From Kribbella sp. ALI-6-A (GTDB taxonomy: Bacteria > Actinomycetota > Actinomycetes > Propionibacteriales > Kribbellaceae), in contig NZ_MTQN01000011.1 in assembly GCF_001984195.1 (NCBI RefSeq), positions 992,001-1,056,000 of the forward strand: 64,000 nucleotides of DNA. The letters run 5' to 3'. The position numbers were made by a program, and so were the translations under genes. Positions 7,872-16,881 of the stretch are shown here, piece after piece (positions within the stretch are counted from its first letter, which is position 1; each line of letters begins with the position of its first letter). Under the pieces are notes generated by a model. It made no database searches, was not told the origin of the DNA, and worked only from the letters and a program-made list of their open reading frames with translations.

Positions 7872-10800
7872 ATGCTCAGGTTCGTCATGCGCCGTGCCCG
7901 CCTGCTGGCCGGAGCGACCGCGGTCGCCGTGGCCGCGGTCGGGCTCGGTACGCCGTCCGCCGCACCCGCCGCCACGTCCGCCGAGCGAGTGATCACGCTC
8001 GCCGGGTCGCTGCAGAACGAGCTCGGCTGTGCCGGCGACTGGGACCCGGGCTGCGCCGCGACCACGCTCGGCACAGCAGCGCCGTACGGGAAGGTCTTCG
8101 AGGTGCCGGCCGGCTCGTACGAGTACAAGGTCACCGTCAACGGCGGCTGGGACGAGAACTACGGTGCCGGCGGCGTGCTGAACGGCGCGAACATCCCGCT
8201 GACGCTCGAAGGCCCGGCCAAGCTGCGGTTCAGCTACGACGACACCACGCACGTGGTCAGCGTCGCGCCGGTGGACGTGGCCGGCCCGACGCCGACTCGG
8301 GCCGACAAGGCGCTGGCGAGCCCGAGCCTGCGGCAGGACCTGACCAAGGAACGGTTCTACTTCCTGATGGCGGACCGGTTCGCCAACGGCGACAGGTCGA
8401 ACGACGCCGGCGGCCTGACCGGTGACCGGCTGACCACCGGGCTCGACCCGGCCGACAAGGGCTTCTACCACGGCGGCGACCTGGCCGGCGTGATCCAGAA
8501 GCTGGACTACATCAAGTCCCTCGGGACGACGAGCATCTGGCTGACGCCGTCGTTCAAGAACCGGCCGGTGCAGGGCTCCGGCGCGGACGTCAGCGCCGGG
8601 TACCACGGCTACTGGATCACCGACTTCACCCAGATCGATCCACATCTGGGCACGAACGCGGACATGCAGAAGCTGATCCAGCTCGCCCACGGCAAGGGCA
8701 TGAAGGTCTTCTTCGACATCATCACCAACCACACCGCCGACGTGATCGCCTACCAGTCCGGCCAGTACGGCTACGTGCCGAAGAGCACCTCGCCGTACAA
8801 GGACGCCGCCGGGAACGTCTTCGACGACAAGCAGTACGCCGGCGGCGACACCTTCCCGCCGCTGGACAGGAACGTCAGCTTTCCCAACGTCCCGGTCTTC
8901 CGGACCCCGGCCGACGAAACCGTCAAGGTGCCGAACTGGCTGAACGACCCGACGCTCTACCACAACCGCGGCGACTCGACCTTCGCCGGGGAGTCGGCCG
9001 AGTACGGCGACTTCGTCGGCCTGGACGACCTGTTCACCGAGCAGCCGAAGGTCCGCGACGGCATGATCGACGTCTACAAGGCGTGGGCCGAGATGGGCAT
9101 CGACGGATTCCGGATCGACACCGTCAAGCACGTGAACCTGGAGTTCTGGCAGAAGTTCTCGCCGGAGGTCCTGAAGGCCGCGAAGGCCAAGGGGTCGAAG
9201 GACTTCTTCATGTTCGGCGAGGTGTTCGATGCCGACCCGCGGTTCATGTCCACCTACACCACCGCCGGCGCGCTGCAGGCCACGCTGGACTTCGGCTTCC
9301 AGCAGAACGCGGTCGCTTTCGCCAAGGGCGACCCGAGCACCAAGCTGCGCGACTTCTACGCAGGCGACGACTACTACACCGACGCCGACTCGAACGCCTA
9401 CCAACTGCCGACGTTCCTCGGCAACCACGACATGGGCCGGGTCGGCACGTTCCTCAAGCAGGCCGGGGCATCCGGTCAGGAACTGCTGCAGCGCGACAAG
9501 CTCGCGCACTCGCTGATGTTCCTGACCCGCGGCCAGCCGGTGATCTACTACGGCGACGAGCAGGGCTTCACCGGTGCCGGCGGTGACAAGGACGCGCGCC
9601 AGGACATGTTCGCGACCAAGACCAGCGAGTACGCCGACGACGAGGTGGTCGACGGCACCGGGACCTCGACGATCGGCAGCAAGGACTCGTTCAACGTCAA
9701 CGCGCCGATGTACCGGCACATCGCCGGGCTGCAGAAGCTGCGGGCGAAGTACCCGGCCCTGGCCGACGGCACCCAGATCCACCGGTACTCGTCGAACACC
9801 GGCGGCCTGTACGCGTTCAGCCGGCTCGGCGCGGACAAGGTCGAGTACCTGGTCGTCTCGAACAACTCGACCACCGCCAAGACCGCGACGATCCCGACGT
9901 ACGGGTCGAAGGTCTTCCGGCCGGTGTACGGCGGTTCGAAGTCCTTCGTCACCGACCGGGAAGGCCGGGCGCAGCTCACCCAGCCGCCGTTGTCGGTGAC
10001 CGTCTACCAGGCGCTCTCCAAGGTCCCGTCCCGGTCCAAGGCGCCCGCGGTCTTCATGAGCTCGCCGGAGCCCGGCGCGACCGTCGGCGGCCGCGCGGAG
10101 ATCGCCGCGGCCGTGCCGGCGAACACGCCGGTCACCGTCACCTTCGGCGTCCGCCCGGTCGGTACGACGGCCTGGCAGCGGCTCGGGTCGGACGACAACG
10201 CGCCGTACCGGGTCTTCCACGACGTCTCGAAGCTTGCCAAGGGCACCCTCCTGGAATACCGCGCCGTCCTGAAGGATGTGTCCGGCAACTACTCGGTCTC
10301 CAGCTCGTACGGCGTGGTCGGCGACCCGCCGGCGCCCGGCGGAGGCGGTGGCGGCGGGACGGGTCCGGTCACCCAGCCGGCCAACGTCAGCGTGCCCGGC
10401 GACCACAACAGCGAGATGGGCTGCCCGGCGGACTGGTCGCCGGACTGCGAGCAGGCTCAGCTGACGCTCGACCCGAAGGACAAGGTCTGGAAGGGCACGT
10501 ACTCGATCCCCGCGGGTGAGCACGCGTACAAGGCGGCGATCAACAAGACCTGGGACGAGAACTACGGGGCCGGCGGCAACCTCAATGGCGCGAACATCTC
10601 CTACACCGCGCCCGCGACGCCGACCACGTTCTACTACGAGCACGGCCGGCACTTCGTCACCTCGGACGCGCAGGGGCCGATCGTCACCGTGCCGGGCTCG
10701 TTCCAGTCCGAGCTGGGCTGCCCGGCCGACTGGTCACCGGACTGCATGCGACCCTGGTTGACCGACCAGGACGGCGACGGCACGTTCACCTGGTCGACGA

Positions 10801-13592
10801 GCGAGTTGGGAGCGGGCAGTTATGAGGCGAAGGTCGCGCACGGTCTGTCCTGGGACGAGAGCTACGGCGCGGGCGGCAGCCCGACCGGTGCCAACATCCC
10901 GATCACCGTTCCCGGGGACGGGCTGGTCGTCACGTTCTCGTACGCACTCGCGACCCATCAGCTGACCGTGACGACCTCCAAGCCCGGGGCACAGCCCGAT
11001 CTGAAGCAGGCCAAGGCGTACTGGTTGGCCAAGGACGTGCTCGCCGTACCGCCGGTCGCTCACCCGGAGCGGTCGCGGTGGCGGCTGCACTGGTCGCCGA
11101 CCGGCTCGCTCGCGGTCGACGCGGACGACATCGGCGGCTCGTCGGCCGGTCTGCGGGTGGATCCGGCGGGTCTGCCGGCGAAGGTGCTGGCCAAGTTCCC
11201 GGCGCTGAAGGGGTACACCGCGTTGCGGCTCGACGGTGCCGATGCGCGCAAGATCCTGACCGGGCAGCTCGGCCTCGCCCAGTACGACGACGCCGGGCGG
11301 CTGCTCGACGCGACCGGGGTGCAGATCCCCGGCGTACTGGATGACCTGTACGGCGCGGCGGCCGGTCGCTCGTACGGCGTGACGTGGCACGGCGGGGTCC
11401 CGCGGTTCACCCTGTGGGCGCCGACCGCGCAGAACGTGGCTCTGCTGGTCGGCTCGCAGCGAGTGGCCATGCGGCGCAACGCCGACGGCTCGTGGACCGC
11501 GGACGGGCGACGGGCGTGGTCCGGGGCGCGGTACCGGTACGAGGTGAAGGTGTTCGCGCCGAGCACCGGGAAGGTGGAGACGAACCTTGTCACCGACCCG
11601 TACTCGGTCGCGCTGACCACCGACTCGACGTACTCGGTGGCGGTGGATCTCGACGACCCGGCCGGAAAGCCGGCGCTCTGGGCGAAGACGCCGGCGCCGA
11701 AGCTCGCGCGTTCGGTGGACTCGACGATCTACGAGCTGCACGTGCGGGACTTCTCGATCAACGACACCACTGTGCCGGCAGCGCATCGCGGCACGTACCT
11801 GGCGTTCGCGGACGAGGGCGCCGGGACCAAGCACCTGCGCAAGCTGGCGCAGGCCGGGCTGAACACGGTCCACCTGCTGCCGACGTTCGACATCGCCTCG
11901 ATCCCGGAGGGCGCGCAGGAGAAGCCCGCCTGCGATCTGAAGGCGCTGCCGCCGGACTCGGAGCAGCAGCAGGCGTGCGTCGCCGCTGTGGCGGCCAAGG
12001 ACGGCTTCAACTGGGGCTACGACCCGTACCACTGGCTCGCGCCGGAGGGTTCGTACGCCGTACAGAAGGACGGGCTGAGCCGGGTCGCGGAGTTCCGGAC
12101 GATGGTCGGCGGCCTGCACAAGTCCGGCCTGCGGATCGTGCTCGACCAGGTCTACAACCACACGCCGGCCGCCGGTCAGGCGCCGACCTCGGTGCTCGAC
12201 AAGGTGGTCCCCGGCTACTACCAGCGGCTGAACGCGTCGGGCGCCGTCGAGACCTCGACGTGCTGCAGCAACATCGCGACCGAGCACACGATGGCCGAGA
12301 AGATCATGGTCGACAGCACGGTCTCGTGGGCCCGCAACTACCGGGTCGACGGGTTCCGGTTCGACCTGATGGGGCATCACAGCAAGGCGAACATGCTGAA
12401 GGTCCGCGCGGCACTCGACCAGCTGACGCCCGCCCGGGACGGCGTCGACGGCAAGAAGGTGTTCCTGTACGGCGAGGGCTGGAACTTCGGCGAGGTCGCG
12501 AACGACGCGCTGTTCGAGCAGGCCCGGCAGGGCAACCTCGGCGGCACCGGGATCGCGACGTTCTCGGACCGGCTGCGGGACGGCGTCCGGGGCGGTGGGC
12601 CGTTCGACGAGGATCCGCGGGTACAGGGCTTCGGCTCGGGCGCGGCGAGCGACCCGAACGGTGCCCCGGTCAACGGTTCGCCCGCCGATCAGGCGAAGCG
12701 GCTGGCGCACGACACCGACCTGGTCCAGCTGGGACTGGCAGGCAACCTCCGGGCGTACTCGTTCCGGTCGGCGGAGAGCGGGGCCGTCGTACGGGGTGAC
12801 GGGGTGGACTACAACGGATCCCCGGCGGGGTACGCCGACCAGCCGGACGAGGTGATCACCTACGTCGATGCCCATGACAACGAAACCTTGTGGGACTCGC
12901 TCACCTTCAAGCTGCCGGCGACACTGCCGATGGCCGACCGGGTGCGGATGAACACGCTGTCGCTGGCCACGACCGCGCTGGCGCAGACGCCGTCGTTCTG
13001 GCACGCAGGCACGGATCTGCTGCGCAGCAAGTCGCTGGATCGCAACTCGTACGACTCGGGTGACTGGTTCAACCTGCTGGACTGGACGGGTGCGGACAAC
13101 GGCTTCGGGCACGGGCTGCCGCCCAAGCCGGACAACGAGGCGAAGTGGTCGTACATGAAGCCGCTGCTCGCCAATCCGGCTCTGAAACCGACGGCCGGCG
13201 ACGTGGCAACGGCTTCCGCGGCGGCCGCCGATCTGCTCGAGCTGCGCTTCTCCACTCCCCTGTTCCGGCTGGGTTCGGCGGAGCTGATCAACCAGAAGCT
13301 GAGCTTCCCGTTGAGCGGCACCCCGGCGGCCGTCCCAGGAGTCGTGACCATGCGCATCGACGACTCCGTCGGACCGAACGTCGACCCGGCGCTCAAGGGC
13401 GTCGTGGTGGTCTTCAACAGCACAGGGTCGACCGTCACCCAGCAGGTCCCGGGCCTGACCGGCGCCAACCTGTCGCTGTCACCTGTGCAGCTCAACGGCT
13501 CGGACCCGGTCGTCAAACAGACGACCTGGACAGCCGCGACCGGCACGGTGTCGGTCCCGGCGCGCACGATCGCGGTGCTGGTCCAGCGCTGA
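7872..13592 (+). CDS. Secreted bifunctional alpha-amylase/pullulanase
   Basis: A 1906-residue exported enzyme predicted to cut both alpha-1,4 and alpha-1,6 links of starch, glycogen or pullulan. ATG 7872 has a strong RBS; a TTG 18 nt upstream lies before that RBS. The signal peptide spans about residues 1-33. Domains in order: an X25-type starch-associated module (about 40-125), a GH13 amylase domain (about 145-700; D416 in GFRID, E450 in FGEVFD, D520 in GNHD), an Ig-like domain, a Gly-rich linker near 825, two more X25 modules (about 837-930 and 940-1030), a pullulanase N-terminal region, a CBM48-like module (about 1175-1260; FTLWAPTAQ), and a second GH13 domain (D1498 in GFRFD, E1535 in GEGW, D1669 in AHDN). 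Both catalytic triads are intact. The architecture is known from other actinomycetes. Confidence 0.93.
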   Translation: MLRFVMRRARLLAGATAVAVAAVGLGTPSAAPAATSAERVITLAGSLQNELGCAGDWDPGCAATTLGTAAPYGKVFEVPAGSYEYKVTVNGGWDENYGAGGVLNGANIPLTLEGPAKLRFSYDDTTHVVSVAPVDVAGPTPTRADKALASPSLRQDLTKERFYFLMADRFANGDRSNDAGGLTGDRLTTGLDPADKGFYHGGDLAGVIQKLDYIKSLGTTSIWLTPSFKNRPVQGSGADVSAGYHGYWITDFTQIDPHLGTNADMQKLIQLAHGKGMKVFFDIITNHTADVIAYQSGQYGYVPKSTSPYKDAAGNVFDDKQYAGGDTFPPLDRNVSFPNVPVFRTPADETVKVPNWLNDPTLYHNRGDSTFAGESAEYGDFVGLDDLFTEQPKVRDGMIDVYKAWAEMGIDGFRIDTVKHVNLEFWQKFSPEVLKAAKAKGSKDFFMFGEVFDADPRFMSTYTTAGALQATLDFGFQQNAVAFAKGDPSTKLRDFYAGDDYYTDADSNAYQLPTFLGNHDMGRVGTFLKQAGASGQELLQRDKLAHSLMFLTRGQPVIYYGDEQGFTGAGGDKDARQDMFATKTSEYADDEVVDGTGTSTIGSKDSFNVNAPMYRHIAGLQKLRAKYPALADGTQIHRYSSNTGGLYAFSRLGADKVEYLVVSNNSTTAKTATIPTYGSKVFRPVYGGSKSFVTDREGRAQLTQPPLSVTVYQALSKVPSRSKAPAVFMSSPEPGATVGGRAEIAAAVPANTPVTVTFGVRPVGTTAWQRLGSDDNAPYRVFHDVSKLAKGTLLEYRAVLKDVSGNYSVSSSYGVVGDPPAPGGGGGGGTGPVTQPANVSVPGDHNSEMGCPADWSPDCEQAQLTLDPKDKVWKGTYSIPAGEHAYKAAINKTWDENYGAGGNLNGANISYTAPATPTTFYYEHGRHFVTSDAQGPIVTVPGSFQSELGCPADWSPDCMRPWLTDQDGDGTFTWSTSELGAGSYEAKVAHGLSWDESYGAGGSPTGANIPITVPGDGLVVTFSYALATHQLTVTTSKPGAQPDLKQAKAYWLAKDVLAVPPVAHPERSRWRLHWSPTGSLAVDADDIGGSSAGLRVDPAGLPAKVLAKFPALKGYTALRLDGADARKILTGQLGLAQYDDAGRLLDATGVQIPGVLDDLYGAAAGRSYGVTWHGGVPRFTLWAPTAQNVALLVGSQRVAMRRNADGSWTADGRRAWSGARYRYEVKVFAPSTGKVETNLVTDPYSVALTTDSTYSVAVDLDDPAGKPALWAKTPAPKLARSVDSTIYELHVRDFSINDTTVPAAHRGTYLAFADEGAGTKHLRKLAQAGLNTVHLLPTFDIASIPEGAQEKPACDLKALPPDSEQQQACVAAVAAKDGFNWGYDPYHWLAPEGSYAVQKDGLSRVAEFRTMVGGLHKSGLRIVLDQVYNHTPAAGQAPTSVLDKVVPGYYQRLNASGAVETSTCCSNIATEHTMAEKIMVDSTVSWARNYRVDGFRFDLMGHHSKANMLKVRAALDQLTPARDGVDGKKVFLYGEGWNFGEVANDALFEQARQGNLGGTGIATFSDRLRDGVRGGGPFDEDPRVQGFGSGAASDPNGAPVNGSPADQAKRLAHDTDLVQLGLAGNLRAYSFRSAESGAVVRGDGVDYNGSPAGYADQPDEVITYVDAHDNETLWDSLTFKLPATLPMADRVRMNTLSLATTALAQTPSFWHAGTDLLRSKSLDRNSYDSGDWFNLLDWTGADNGFGHGLPPKPDNEAKWSYMKPLLANPALKPTAGDVATASAAAADLLELRFSTPLFRLGSAELINQKLSFPLSGTPAAVPGVVTMRIDDSVGPNVDPALKGVVVVFNSTGSTVTQQVPGLTGANLSLSPVQLNGSDPVVKQTTWTAATGTVSVPARTIAVLVQR

Positions 13593-13600
13593 GCCGTACC

Positions 13601-13690
13601 TGCACCACTCACCAACCCCGGGCCCGGCGCCGACGGCACGCCTCACGGCTGTCGGCGACCGGGTCTGGCGGGAGGTTGGTGAGTGGTGCA
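13601..13690. terminator. Long hairpin between convergent genes, likely two-way terminator
   Basis: The 17-nt arms 13601-13617 and 13674-13690 are perfect inverted repeats (outer sequence TGCACCACTCACCAACC). Inside the 56-nt interior a second pairing is possible between CCCGGCGCCGAC and GTCGGCGACCGGG, so the whole 90 nt could fold into one long rod. It lies in the 180-nt gap between the plus-strand amylopullulanase and the minus-strand kinase gene, 8 nt after the first stop. There is no U-tract, as is common in actinomycetes. A small palindromic element is an alternative reading. Confidence 0.6.
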
Positions 13691-13772
13691 CGTCCGCGTC
13701 ACCGCACGGCGCCACGCCTGGACCACTCGGCCAGGGCGGTCACCCGCCGGCGACCCGGCGGACGGTCCTCCG

Positions 13773-14708
13773 TCAGTTGCCCGGGATCCGGACGACCAGC
13801 GCCGACGGGTCGACCTCGGCGCTGAGCGTGCGGCCGTCCTCGATCGTGTCGCCGTCGAGCTGGCGGCCGACCACCCTGGACGCGCGGACCTGAATGCGCT
13901 CGCCGGTGAACCGGTCGATGTGGCTCTCCCGCAACCGCTTGATCAGCAGGCTGAGCGCGAGCCGGGGCCACTGGCCGACCCGGCGCGGTGCCAGGACGAC
14001 GGCGTCGATCCGGCCGTCGTCGGGCGACGCGTCGGGCAGCAGCGGGATGTTCGCCTGCAGGGTGCCGACGTTGCCGATCACCACCGTGCGGGCCCGGCGC
14101 CGGACCGGCGGCTGGTCGTCGACGGTGATCTCGACCCGGATGAACGGGTGGTTGAGGTTCTTCACCGCCGAGATCACGTACGCCGCCCAGCCGACCTTGG
14201 CCTTCAGCTCCGGCCGGGCGTCGGCGATGATCGCGGCGTCCAGGCCGAGCCCGGCCATCACCACGAACCGGTCCGTGTCGAGCTGGTCGCCCGTGATCAT
14301 CACGCTGTCGATCCGCTTCTCGGAGCCGTCCAGCAGCTCCGCCAGCGCGACGTCGAGGTCGAGCGTGATCCCGAGGTTGCGGGCCAGCAGATTGCCGGTG
14401 CCGGCGGGCAGGATGGCGACCGGGATGTTGGTCCGCGCCAGTTCGGCGCAGACCACCCGGACCGTCCCGTCGCCGCCGGCCACCACGACCAGGTCCGCGG
14501 TCTCCTCGATCGCCCGGTGTGCCATCGCGTAGCCGGCGTCGTCGACGGTGGTCTCCAGCCAGAGCGAGTCGTCGTACCCCCGCTCGGACAGCGCGGCGTC
14601 GACCTTGGCGCGGAACTCGTCGGCGTCCGGCACCTTGATCGGGTTCAGGATCACCGCGGCCCGCGGTCGGCCAGTCGGTTCTGGCTGGTCGTGGGTTTCA
14701 GGGTTCAC
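13773..14708 (-). CDS. Diacylglycerol/sphingosine kinase-like lipid kinase
   Basis: A 311-residue protein of the DAGK_cat family, enzymes that transfer phosphate from ATP/NTP to a lipid or polyol hydroxyl. The nucleotide-binding signature is present as VVVAGGDGTVRVV (about residues 75-87), followed by ILPAGTGNLLARNL. The C-terminal beta-rich half contains VIGNVGTLQANIPLLPDA and DGDTIEDG, as in DgkB/YegS-type proteins. Start GTG 14708 is preceded by GGACAGG at modest distance. It stands alone between convergent and unrelated genes. Actual substrate could be diacylglycerol or another lipid. Confidence 0.85.
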   Translation of the reverse strand: MNPETHDQPEPTGRPRAAVILNPIKVPDADEFRAKVDAALSERGYDDSLWLETTVDDAGYAMAHRAIEETADLVVVAGGDGTVRVVCAELARTNIPVAILPAGTGNLLARNLGITLDLDVALAELLDGSEKRIDSVMITGDQLDTDRFVVMAGLGLDAAIIADARPELKAKVGWAAYVISAVKNLNHPFIRVEITVDDQPPVRRRARTVVIGNVGTLQANIPLLPDASPDDGRIDAVVLAPRRVGQWPRLALSLLIKRLRESHIDRFTGERIQVRASRVVGRQLDGDTIEDGRTLSAEVDPSALVVRIPGN

Positions 14709-14794
14709 CGGGTGCCTGTCCGTTCGGGAGTCGTACTGGGAGGGAGCAGCATTCCACGCTGTGCCCCGGAAACCCAGTTGTACTCGCCCGGCGC

Positions 14795-15331
14795 TCAGAC
14801 CGGCCGGTAGACGGTGTGCAGCACGCCGGTCGAGAACGTCGTGGCGGAGACCAGCTCGAGCGGCACGGTCTCGCCCTCGTCGAACAGGCGGGCTCCGTGA
14901 CCGACGGCGATCGGGTGGACCAACAGGTGCAGTTCGTCGAGCACCTTGGCCCGCAGCAGCGACCGAACCAGCGTGGAGGACCCGACGACGCTGATGTCCT
15001 TGCCCGGGCTGTCCTTCAGCGCCGTCAGGGACTCGAGCGGGTCGCCCTCGACCAGCGTCGAGTTCTGCCAGTGGTCGACGCTGTCGAGGGTGGTGGACAC
15101 GACCAGCTTCGGCGTGTTGTTCATCTGCGCCGCCATTTCGTCGGTCGACGAGGGCCAGTACGACGCGAACTCCTCGAACGTCCGGCGGCCGAGCAGCATG
15201 GTGTCGGCACTGGCGCTCAACGCGCCGACCGCCGCGCCCATCTCGTCGTTGAAGTACGGGAAGTGCCAGGTGTCGGGGGCCTGCGTGACGCCGTCGAGGG
15301 AGATGAACAGGCCGGCCACGATCTTGCGCAT
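14795..15331 (-). CDS. RibD C-terminal/dihydrofolate-reductase-like protein
   Basis: A 178-residue member of the RibD_C family. The N-terminus MRKIVAGLFISLDGV and the central MLLGRRTFEEFASYWP are the classic pattern of these NADPH-dependent DHFR-like reductases, which are widespread in actinomycetes and mostly uncharacterised. The middle contains ISVVGSSTLVRSLL, the usual nucleotide-binding GSS/GGA segment, and the end reads LHTVYRPV. ATG 15331 is chosen over an upstream in-frame start because AAGGAG is 7 nt before it. Substrate unknown; it is not a classical folate enzyme. Confidence 0.85.
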   Translation of the reverse strand: MRKIVAGLFISLDGVTQAPDTWHFPYFNDEMGAAVGALSASADTMLLGRRTFEEFASYWPSSTDEMAAQMNNTPKLVVSTTLDSVDHWQNSTLVEGDPLESLTALKDSPGKDISVVGSSTLVRSLLRAKVLDELHLLVHPIAVGHGARLFDEGETVPLELVSATTFSTGVLHTVYRPV

Positions 15332-15476
15332 GAGGGTGCTCCTTGGTCTTGGGCTGGACTTGCTTCTGCCCGTGCGTCGACCGGGCCGGAACGGAATCGA
15401 CATCGGTGCCGGAAACTTTTTCCGGCCGGGCGTCTCACCGGCGAAGAAGGCGGATGAGTTTGTCGGTGCCGAGGGC

Positions 15477-15492
15477 TAGCGTGCTGTCGGTG
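15477..15492 (+). promoter_or_regulatory. Leaderless promoter of the serine hydrolase gene
   Basis: TAGCGT (15477-15482) precedes the GTG at 15490 by exactly 7 nt, the same spacing as at the cysteine desulfurase. This is the main reason for choosing 15490 as the start. In-frame alternatives are ATG 15454 (AAGAAGG only 3 nt upstream) and GTG 15481, which would overlap the proposed -10. Confidence 0.45.
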
Positions 15493-16875
15493 ACCAACCT
15501 TCCGCGCAGTACGCCAGAAGCTCAGGGACTGTCCAGCGCCGGGCTGGAGGGGTTCGTCTCCGCGCTGGACGCCTCCGGCCAGGGGATCCAGACCATGATC
15601 TTGGTGCGCCACGGGCATGTGGTGCTCGAGCGCGAGTGGTCGCCGTACCGGCTGAGCGACCGGCACCTGCTGTTCTCGGTGTCGAAGAGCTTCACCTCGA
15701 TGGGGGTCGGGCTGGCGGTCGAGGCCGGGCTGCTGTCGGTGGACGACAAGGTGGTCTCGTTCTTCTCCGGTGACGACCTGCCGGACAAGATCAGCGACAA
15801 CCTGGCCGCGATGGAGGTCCGGCACCTGCTGACGATGTCGACCGGGCACGACGCCGACACCGTCGACCGGCTGGGCCGGACCGGGCGGATGGTGCAGGGC
15901 TTCTTCCAGCTCGACGTGGAGAACGCCCCGGGTGCGCCGTTCGTCTACAACAGCGGCGCGACGTACATCCTGTCCGCGATCGTGCAGAAGGTGACCGGCG
16001 AGAAGCTGATCGACTACCTGCGGCCCCGGTTGTTCGAGCCGCTCGGTGCGACCGAGGCGATCTGGGAGACCTCGGACGAGGGCATCAACATGGGCGGCTG
16101 GGGACTGAGTCTCAACACCCACTCGCTGGCCAACTTCGGGCAGCTCCTGCTGCAGCGCGGCGTCTGGAACGGCGAGCAGCTCGTGCCCGCGGAGTGGATC
16201 GACGCGGCGACGTCGGCGCAGGTCGACAACAGCGTGGAGTCGAACCCGGACTGGCAGCAGGGCTACGGGTACCAGTTCTGGCGCGGCCGGCACAACACCT
16301 ACCGCGGCGACGGAGCCTTCGGTCAGTACTGCCTCGTGCTGCCCGACCACGACACGGCGCTGATCATCACCAGCGCGACCGCGGACATGCAGGCGACGCT
16401 CGATCTCGTCTGGGACCGGTTGCTTCCGGTTCTGAAAGGTGCGGGCGGCGCGGGCGGTGCGGGAGCGACCGGTGAGCTGAAGCTCTCGCCCCCGAGCGGC
16501 CCCTCCCCTGCGCCCGGCGACGGGCGGACCTACACGTTCCCGGCCAACGACGCGGGCATCTCGGCGATCCGGCTGGACCCCGACGGCACCGGCACCTTCA
16601 CGTTCGTCGCCGCGCGGCCCTGGGAGACCGGCTCCCAGGAGATCGTCTTCGCGCCCGGGGACTGGAACGAGCAGTCCTACACCCTCACCGACCCGGTCCA
16701 GCGCATCGTCACCTCCGCCCACGGCGACGGCGAGACCTTCGTCGGGACCCTTCGCGTGCTCGAGACGCCGTTCGTGCTCACGCTGCGCTGCCGTCCGACG
16801 GGCGACCACCTGACGGTCGACGTCAGCTACAACGTGGGCTTCGGCACGACCGACCACACCATCGTCTCCGGGTAG
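15490..16875 (+). CDS. Beta-lactamase-like serine hydrolase (class C/esterase fold)
   Basis: A 461-residue serine hydrolase of the Beta-lactamase (AmpC/EstB/DD-peptidase) family. The nucleophile motif is SVSKSF (S-x-x-K) at about residue 67; the second motif is YNSGA (Y-x-N) near residue 155. A segment RGDGAFGQYCLVLPD occupies the usual place of the third (HTG/KTG-like) motif. No signal peptide is visible, so it is probably cytosolic. After the catalytic domain a beta-rich domain of about 110 residues follows, linked by a Gly-Ala-rich and Pro-rich stretch. The M20 peptidase starts 6 nt after the stop, so the two genes are likely cotranscribed. Substrate unknown; many relatives are esterases or aminopeptidases rather than lactamases. 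Confidence 0.82.
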   Translation: MTNLPRSTPEAQGLSSAGLEGFVSALDASGQGIQTMILVRHGHVVLEREWSPYRLSDRHLLFSVSKSFTSMGVGLAVEAGLLSVDDKVVSFFSGDDLPDKISDNLAAMEVRHLLTMSTGHDADTVDRLGRTGRMVQGFFQLDVENAPGAPFVYNSGATYILSAIVQKVTGEKLIDYLRPRLFEPLGATEAIWETSDEGINMGGWGLSLNTHSLANFGQLLLQRGVWNGEQLVPAEWIDAATSAQVDNSVESNPDWQQGYGYQFWRGRHNTYRGDGAFGQYCLVLPDHDTALIITSATADMQATLDLVWDRLLPVLKGAGGAGGAGATGELKLSPPSGPSPAPGDGRTYTFPANDAGISAIRLDPDGTGTFTFVAARPWETGSQEIVFAPGDWNEQSYTLTDPVQRIVTSAHGDGETFVGTLRVLETPFVLTLRCRPTGDHLTVDVSYNVGFGTTDHTIVSG

Positions 16876-16881
16876 CCCGCG

